Source: UBA2421 sp964641895
GTDB lineage: Bacteria > Planctomycetota > Phycisphaerae > Tepidisphaerales > Tepidisphaeraceae
Assembly: GCA_964641895.1 (NCBI GenBank)
Contig: CAZXLA010000042.1
Coordinates: forward strand, 1-21,588
Length of the DNA stretch: 21,588 nucleotides
Direction: 5' to 3'
Every line of letters starts with the position of its first letter. Within the stretch, counting starts at the first letter, position 1. Of this stretch, positions 17,754-21,588 are shown one piece after another. A model generated the notes under the pieces. The model saw only the letters and a list, made by a program, of their open reading frames with translations, had not been told where the DNA came from and made no database searches. The position numbers and the translations under genes are program-made.

Positions 17754-18470
17754 TTAGTTCCTGGAATCCGCCGGCTGGGTTGCGGGCTGGGTCGGCATGC
17801 TGGCGGGGGGCTGAAAGCGGCGAGCAAAACCCACAAAACGCGATGTTTCTTCTTCGAGCCGGCGGAACTGGCTTTCGATCAGGCTTTCGGGGTTGCTGCG
17901 ATCGTGCGCCAGCTTGGTTTTCTCCGCCTCGATCATGCGCTCCATTTTTTCGATGCGCAGTTCACGCTGTTTGATCCCCAGATCAATCATCTGCCGCACG
18001 TTGGCTTTCAGGGCCTGTTTCGTCTCTTCGGCAAAACCGCTTTGTCGGTGCTCCCGACGCAGGCCGATGAACTCGTCGCGGAGCATCATCTGCTCGGCGA
18101 GCACGTCATACAGCCGCGGGTCGTCGTTGTTTTTTGCATCCAGCATCAGGCGGAAGCCCATTTGCATGCGCGGCGGCAGGCGTCGTTGGCGCGCCGGGGG
18201 CATGCGCGTCCACAGGTCGTAAAAGAACGGCATCTTTTCCCTGGCGAACGTGAGAGACTGCTCCATCTCCTCCTCATTGAGCGGCTTAAGAAAAGGAAGA
18301 TCGGCGTCGCGGCGGTCGCCCGATGGCGCGTGGGGCTCGAACCCCGGCGCCGACTCGCCGGCGCTGTCCGCCGACGCAGGTTGCGCGCCCAGCGGCGCAG
18401 GCGTATAAAGCCACGCGGCCGACGCCACCATTGCACAAACGGCGATGTATCGCACGAACGGGTGTTTCAT
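17754..18470 (-). CDS. Exported coiled-coil protein of the ECF/anti-sigma operon, unknown function
   Basis: The 238-residue product begins with a signal peptide or membrane anchor (KHPFVRYIAVCAMVASAAWL, then LGAQPAS). A charged helical body rich in Arg, Glu and Met follows (MEQSLTFAREKMPFFYDLW to about MERMIEAEKTKLAHD), and the end is Pro/Thr-rich (PASMPTQPATQPADS). I do not recognise a family. The gene overlaps the anti-sigma stop by ATGA (18467-18470), so the two are co-translated; GAGG lies about 11 nt before the ATG. The order sigma, anti-sigma, exported helical protein suggests a periplasmic sensor or stress-binding role; this is inferred from context only. Confidence 0.82.
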   Translation of the reverse strand: MKHPFVRYIAVCAMVASAAWLYTPAPLGAQPASADSAGESAPGFEPHAPSGDRRDADLPFLKPLNEEEMEQSLTFAREKMPFFYDLWTRMPPARQRRLPPRMQMGFRLMLDAKNNDDPRLYDVLAEQMMLRDEFIGLRREHRQSGFAEETKQALKANVRQMIDLGIKQRELRIEKMERMIEAEKTKLAHDRSNPESLIESQFRRLEEETSRFVGFARRFQPPASMPTQPATQPADSRN

Positions 18471-19075
18471 TGCAGTGCCTCAGAAATCGCCATGTATCTC
18501 GCCATCTCCTGCTCGAGCGCACCAAAGCTGTCCACGCCGGTGCTGCCCAGCGCCACATCGGGCGTCAGATCTTCTTCGCCAGGCTCATCCCAGCGGCGGC
18601 CGTCCGGGCGGGCATCCGTGCGGCCATCGACCGACGACGGCAAGTCGAGGTCGTCATTCGACATCACCAGCGTGCCGTCGGCATTGCGATCGAACGATAG
18701 ATACCAAACGCCCAGGCAAACCATCACCAGCGCCGCAGCGCTGAGCGGGTAAAGCCACACGGGCACTCGACGGATGCGCCGCGATGTTGCCGGCTGCGCG
18801 GTTTGCGTAAGCCGATCAACCTGCCACTGCGACAACAACCGCGACACCTGTCGATCAACCGAACGCATACGGGCATCAATCGGTTCTTGTGCATCGAGCG
18901 AAGACAGCCCCTGATTGATCGCCGATTCGGCGGTGCGCAGCGCGTCCAGTTCCTGACGAAGCGCGCCGTCGCCGGCCAGCTTCGACTCGATTGCATGGCG
19001 CTCCCCGGGCGAAAGTTCGCCCGCAAGATACAGCAAAAGCTGTGCATGATCGGGATGGATGGGGGCTTCGTTCAT
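18467..19075 (-). CDS. Membrane-anchored anti-sigma-like protein without a zinc motif
   Basis: The 202-residue product starts with a helical, anti-sigma-like domain (HPDHAQLLLYLAGELSPGER, ELDALRTAESAINQG), the usual place for a ZAS domain, but lacks Cys for the HxxxCxxC zinc site. A single membrane helix (about 105-126, VPVWLYPLSAAALVMVCLGV) is followed by an acidic periplasmic tail. The start ATG at 19075 overlaps the ECF sigma stop by four bases (ATGA), the usual sigma/anti-sigma arrangement. It probably holds the sigma factor at the membrane until a signal releases it. Confidence 0.75.
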   Translation of the reverse strand: MNEAPIHPDHAQLLLYLAGELSPGERHAIESKLAGDGALRQELDALRTAESAINQGLSSLDAQEPIDARMRSVDRQVSRLLSQWQVDRLTQTAQPATSRRIRRVPVWLYPLSAAALVMVCLGVWYLSFDRNADGTLVMSNDDLDLPSSVDGRTDARPDGRRWDEPGEEDLTPDVALGSTGVDSFGALEQEMARYMAISEALQ

Positions 19076-19668
19076 GACAGTCTCGGTGCTTCGAGCAACT
19101 CCTTCAATCGCGTCATCGCCTTGTGCATGCGGCCCAGCGCGGTGTTGAGCGGGCAGCCGAGCATGTCGGCGATTTCGACGAACTTCATCTCGCTGTAATA
19201 CCGCAGCAACAACACCTGACGTTGCGGCTCGGGCAAATGGTCGATCGCCCAGCGAAGCTTATCAACCTGCTCGGCCGTCTGCGGTTTTTCGCTGGCGCTC
19301 GGGACGGTTTCCTCCGTCACCCGCTTCAAACCGTCCTTGGCATTCTTCTCTCGACCCTTTGACCGCCACAGGTCGTTGGCTTTGTTGGTCGCGATGCGAA
19401 ACAGCCAGGCCTTAAACCCACCCGGCCCCCCGCCGACATCGAAGCGGTCGAGATGTTCCAGCACGCTCAGCCAAGTCTGCTGATGCAATTCCTCGGCCAA
19501 CTGATCGCTGCGCACCAGTCGGTGCAGGTATCGCACCAACGGCTGCGCGTATCGCCGGGCCAGCACTTCGCCGGCGCGAACGTCGCCTTCGCGCAGGCGA
19601 CGGGCGAGGGCTTCGTCGGTCGGCTGCTGCGTGGCCGGTTCGGTTGTGCGGACCAGACTAATGGCCAT
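19072..19668 (-). CDS. ECF-type RNA polymerase sigma-70 factor
   Basis: The 198-residue product shows sigma region 2 (LAEELHQQTWLSVLEHLDRF, then FKAWLFRIATNKANDLWR) and region 4 (LPEPQRQVLLLRYYSEMKFV, EIADMLGCPLNTALGRMHKA). The ATG at 19668 was chosen; a GTG at 19692 would add eight residues and neither has a strong ribosome binding site. It is followed by its probable membrane anti-sigma (ATGA overlap) and an exported protein, so it likely responds to an envelope or extracytoplasmic signal. It belongs to a different ECF group from the sigma gene at 12793. Confidence 0.93.
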   Translation of the reverse strand: MAISLVRTTEPATQQPTDEALARRLREGDVRAGEVLARRYAQPLVRYLHRLVRSDQLAEELHQQTWLSVLEHLDRFDVGGGPGGFKAWLFRIATNKANDLWRSKGREKNAKDGLKRVTEETVPSASEKPQTAEQVDKLRWAIDHLPEPQRQVLLLRYYSEMKFVEIADMLGCPLNTALGRMHKAMTRLKELLEAPRLS

Positions 19669-19741
19669 ACGATCGATCCGGCCTTCACACACTAAAACGC
19701 ACGTTGATGCAATTTATTCCGCCAAAGCCACGCGATGTAAA

Positions 19742-19747
19742 ATTATA
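19742..19747 (-). promoter_or_regulatory. Possible -10 box for the second ECF sigma operon
   Basis: A TATAAT reads on the minus strand in the AT-rich gap between the der stop (19756) and the sigma start (19668). No convincing -35 lies 16-18 nt upstream within the der end. The operon could instead be read through from der. Confidence 0.25.
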
Positions 19748-19755
19748 TTGAATCA

Positions 19756-21267
19756 TCACTTACGTCTCGTTCGCGATTTCATCACTTTGCTCCTGGCTGC
19801 ATTGCGCGACAGCTTTCGCTTCACCGGCCGCTCCGGCTCAACCTTAAACTCATCCCGTTTCGCATCCGGCGCAGGCTTGCCCGGGCCGCCGCGGGCGTCT
19901 TTGCCACGCACGTGCAGGCGAATGGGCACTTCCGCGTAGGGCAGCAACTCACGCAGGCGGTTGATGAGATACCGCTGATACATCGTCGGAAAATTCTCCA
20001 CGTGATTCACCTTCAACACAATCGTCGGCGGAGAAACATCAATCTGCGTCGCGTAATAAACCTTCGGCCGCTGGCCCTTCCTTGTTGCCGGCGCACGTTC
20101 GTTGAGCGCCTGCTTGAGGGCTTCGTTCAGTTTACTGGTGGTGACGCGCAGGTTGGCCTGCTTAAACAAATGCTGCGCCATATCCACCACCGCCTGCACA
20201 TTCTTGCCCTCTTTGGCGGTGATGAACGCGATGGGCGCGTAATCAAGATGGCGAAGCGCTTTGTTGAGATAGTCGCCGAATTTTTCCATCAGGTCTTCAT
20301 CGCGCATCGGCACGCCCGGCTGCTGATTCTTAATCGCCTTGGCCGCATCCCACTTGTTGACCACCAGCAGCACCGGCTTGTGTTGCTCCACGATGTACGA
20401 GGCGAGTTTCTTATCCGGCTCGCTCACGTCTTCCGTAGCGTCGATCAACTGCAACACCACATCGGCCCGGCGGATGGAGCGCTCGGCGCGATGAAAACTA
20501 TAAAACTCGATATCGTTGGTCACCATGTGCCGCTTTTTGCGCACGCCGGCCGTGTCAATCACGACGAGCGTTTTGCCGTCCTTTTCGAAGCGCACGTCAA
20601 CGCTGTCGCGCGTGGTGCCGGGCACTTCGCTGACGATCACTCGCTCGGCCCCGTCGCCTTCAAACAGCTTGGCGATGGCATTGACCAGCGTGCTTTTCCC
20701 GGCGTTGCGCTTGCCGACAATCGCAACATACATCTGCGGCGTGGGGATGTCGGTCGGCGCATTGCTCAAATCGACGGCCTGGACAATCTGTTCAATCAAC
20801 GGATCAATCTGCCGCCGGCTGATGGCGCTGACGCCGATCGGGGTGCCGAAGCCCATGCGGGCGAAATCGGTGGTGACGGTTTCGAGCTTGGCGTTGTCGG
20901 CTTTGTTGGCGACGAGAATCACCTTCGCTGACATCTTGCGAAGCAGCTGCGCAATCTGCTCATCCCCCGCCGTTCGCCCGGCGGTGCAATCGACGAGAAA
21001 CAAAATCAGATCGGCCCGCGCCATGGCGATTTCGATCTGATGCTTGATGTGTTCCGTCAATCCCTGTTCGTCGATAAAGCCGTAGCCCCCCGTATCGACC
21101 AATTCAACCCACTTGCCGGCAATCTGCCACGGCAGCGAAACCCGATCGCGAGTTACGCCGGGCATATCCTGAACGATGCTGATGCGCTTGCCGATGAGCG
21201 CATTGAGCAAAGAACTTTTGCCGACATTCGGCCGACCGACAATCGCGATAACAGGCATTCGAGACAT
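19756..21267 (-). CDS. der: Ribosome biogenesis GTPase Der (EngA)
   Basis: The 503-residue tandem GTPase acts in assembly of the 50S ribosomal subunit. The first G domain has GRPNVGKS (11-18), DTGG (58-61) and NKAD (121-124). The second has GKRNAGKS (185-192), DTAG (238-241) and NKWD (about 310). The C-terminal KH-like domain follows (KVYYATQIDVSPPTIVLKVN), and then a basic tail rich in Lys and Arg. The ATG at 21267 (MSRMPVIAIVG) gives the usual family start; the upstream in-frame GTG at 21306 adds unconserved residues. No strong Shine-Dalgarno is visible. It is the first gene of the minus-strand cluster. Confidence 0.97.
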   Translation of the reverse strand: MSRMPVIAIVGRPNVGKSSLLNALIGKRISIVQDMPGVTRDRVSLPWQIAGKWVELVDTGGYGFIDEQGLTEHIKHQIEIAMARADLILFLVDCTAGRTAGDEQIAQLLRKMSAKVILVANKADNAKLETVTTDFARMGFGTPIGVSAISRRQIDPLIEQIVQAVDLSNAPTDIPTPQMYVAIVGKRNAGKSTLVNAIAKLFEGDGAERVIVSEVPGTTRDSVDVRFEKDGKTLVVIDTAGVRKKRHMVTNDIEFYSFHRAERSIRRADVVLQLIDATEDVSEPDKKLASYIVEQHKPVLLVVNKWDAAKAIKNQQPGVPMRDEDLMEKFGDYLNKALRHLDYAPIAFITAKEGKNVQAVVDMAQHLFKQANLRVTTSKLNEALKQALNERAPATRKGQRPKVYYATQIDVSPPTIVLKVNHVENFPTMYQRYLINRLRELLPYAEVPIRLHVRGKDARGGPGKPAPDAKRDEFKVEPERPVKRKLSRNAARSKVMKSRTRRK

Positions 21268-21337
21268 GTGAACCGTTTTCAGGGCAGAGCCGCGCCCTGT
21301 CAACACAACCCCCCACCGATGCAGGCCGCCGCATATG

Positions 21338-21405
21338 ACGAGCGGCGAGCATCAGCGACCCGATCTCAGCAGCAAAACCACCGGTCGCTGACGCTTGCGG
21401 CTCGT
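21338..21405. repeat. 23-bp imperfect inverted repeat upstream of der
   Basis: The arm ACGAGCGGCGAGCATCAGCG (extended by ACC; 21338-21360) pairs with the arm at 21383-21405, which contains GGTCGCTGACGCTTGCGGCT; 20 of 23 positions match as an inverted repeat, with 22 nt between. It lies between the der start and the tRNA gene. The GACGCTTGCGGCTCGT type resembles palindromes I recall as dispersed in planctomycete genomes, but this was not searched. No gene is seen in the rest of 21268-21509. Confidence 0.75.
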
Positions 21406-21509
21406 TATTCGGATCATATCCGGTGGCCCTGACCCCTGACCCGCGTGCGACATCGGGCACGCGTAGCTTGACATTGCCGAGCAACCGGATATTGTCGATA
21501 CTCGCTAAT

Positions 21510-21583
<74 letters not shown>

Positions 21584-21588
21584 CTGAA

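Noticed and set aside
17646..18752. Plus-strand open frame of 368 codons
   Set aside because: Antisense to the exported coiled-coil and anti-sigma genes, which are linked by ATGA overlap; composition is typical of a shadow frame.
19912..20931. Plus-strand open frame of 339 codons
   Set aside because: Antisense to der, whose G motifs are unmistakable.
21268..21304. TTGACA on the minus strand as a der promoter
   Set aside because: The -35-like hexamer (21304-21299) has no acceptable -10 at 16-18 nt; the downstream bases are GC-rich or GAAAAC.

Overview
The window looks like a GC-rich chromosomal segment of a planctomycete, possibly from the Phycisphaerae side of the phylum. The pointers are a Planctomycetes-type ECF sigma factor (Sig-70_X6/TIGR02999-like) next to serine/threonine kinase remnants with the N-terminal stub typical of planctomycete kinases, a PEP-CTERM secreted protein, a MoxR-DUF58-BatA-type operon and dispersed intergenic palindromes. 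It is draft sequence: a run of exactly 100 Ns at 7930-8029 marks a scaffold gap. The phylum call rests on gene content seen by eye, not on a phylogeny.

Region 1 (1-10785, minus strand) is one long operon, read right to left: a MoxR-family AAA+ ATPase; a HEPN-like protein; a 97-residue basic protein; a DUF58 protein; a BatA/aerotolerance-type membrane vWA protein (5' end lost in the N gap); a second membrane vWA/glutamine-amidotransferase-like protein; and a very long DUF4175-like membrane and coiled-coil protein that runs off the left edge. Most junctions are short or overlapping (ATGA or a 1-nt gap). The exceptions are a 24-nt spacer after MoxR and a 77-nt spacer with a perfect 15-bp inverted repeat before the second vWA gene. 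MoxR-DUF58-vWA sets are thought to act as AAA+ chaperone/metal-insertion or envelope-stress systems. The HEPN-like gene and the 97-residue gene are not standard members and are the most unusual part of the window.

Region 2 (10786-13404) has mutM/fpg divergent from the MoxR operon and preceded by three tandem 16-bp repeats. Then come remnants of a planctomycete serine/threonine kinase on the minus strand: two N-terminal stubs and a kinase C-lobe without an N-lobe, cut off exactly at the mutM stop. These lie downstream of an intact ECF sigma gene that probably once had a working kinase partner.

Region 3 (13392-17607, plus strand) encodes a class II (FucA-like) sugar-phosphate aldolase and a GH78 alpha-L-rhamnosidase-like enzyme 21 nt apart, suggesting deoxysugar use, followed by a secreted trypsin-like serine protease with a PEP-CTERM tail.

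Region 4 (17754-21267, minus strand) holds der (EngA GTPase), then a second ECF sigma factor, a membrane anti-sigma-like protein and an exported coiled-coil protein; the last three overlap by ATGA. The right end holds an initiator tRNA-Met on the plus strand, behind a 23-bp imperfect palindrome.
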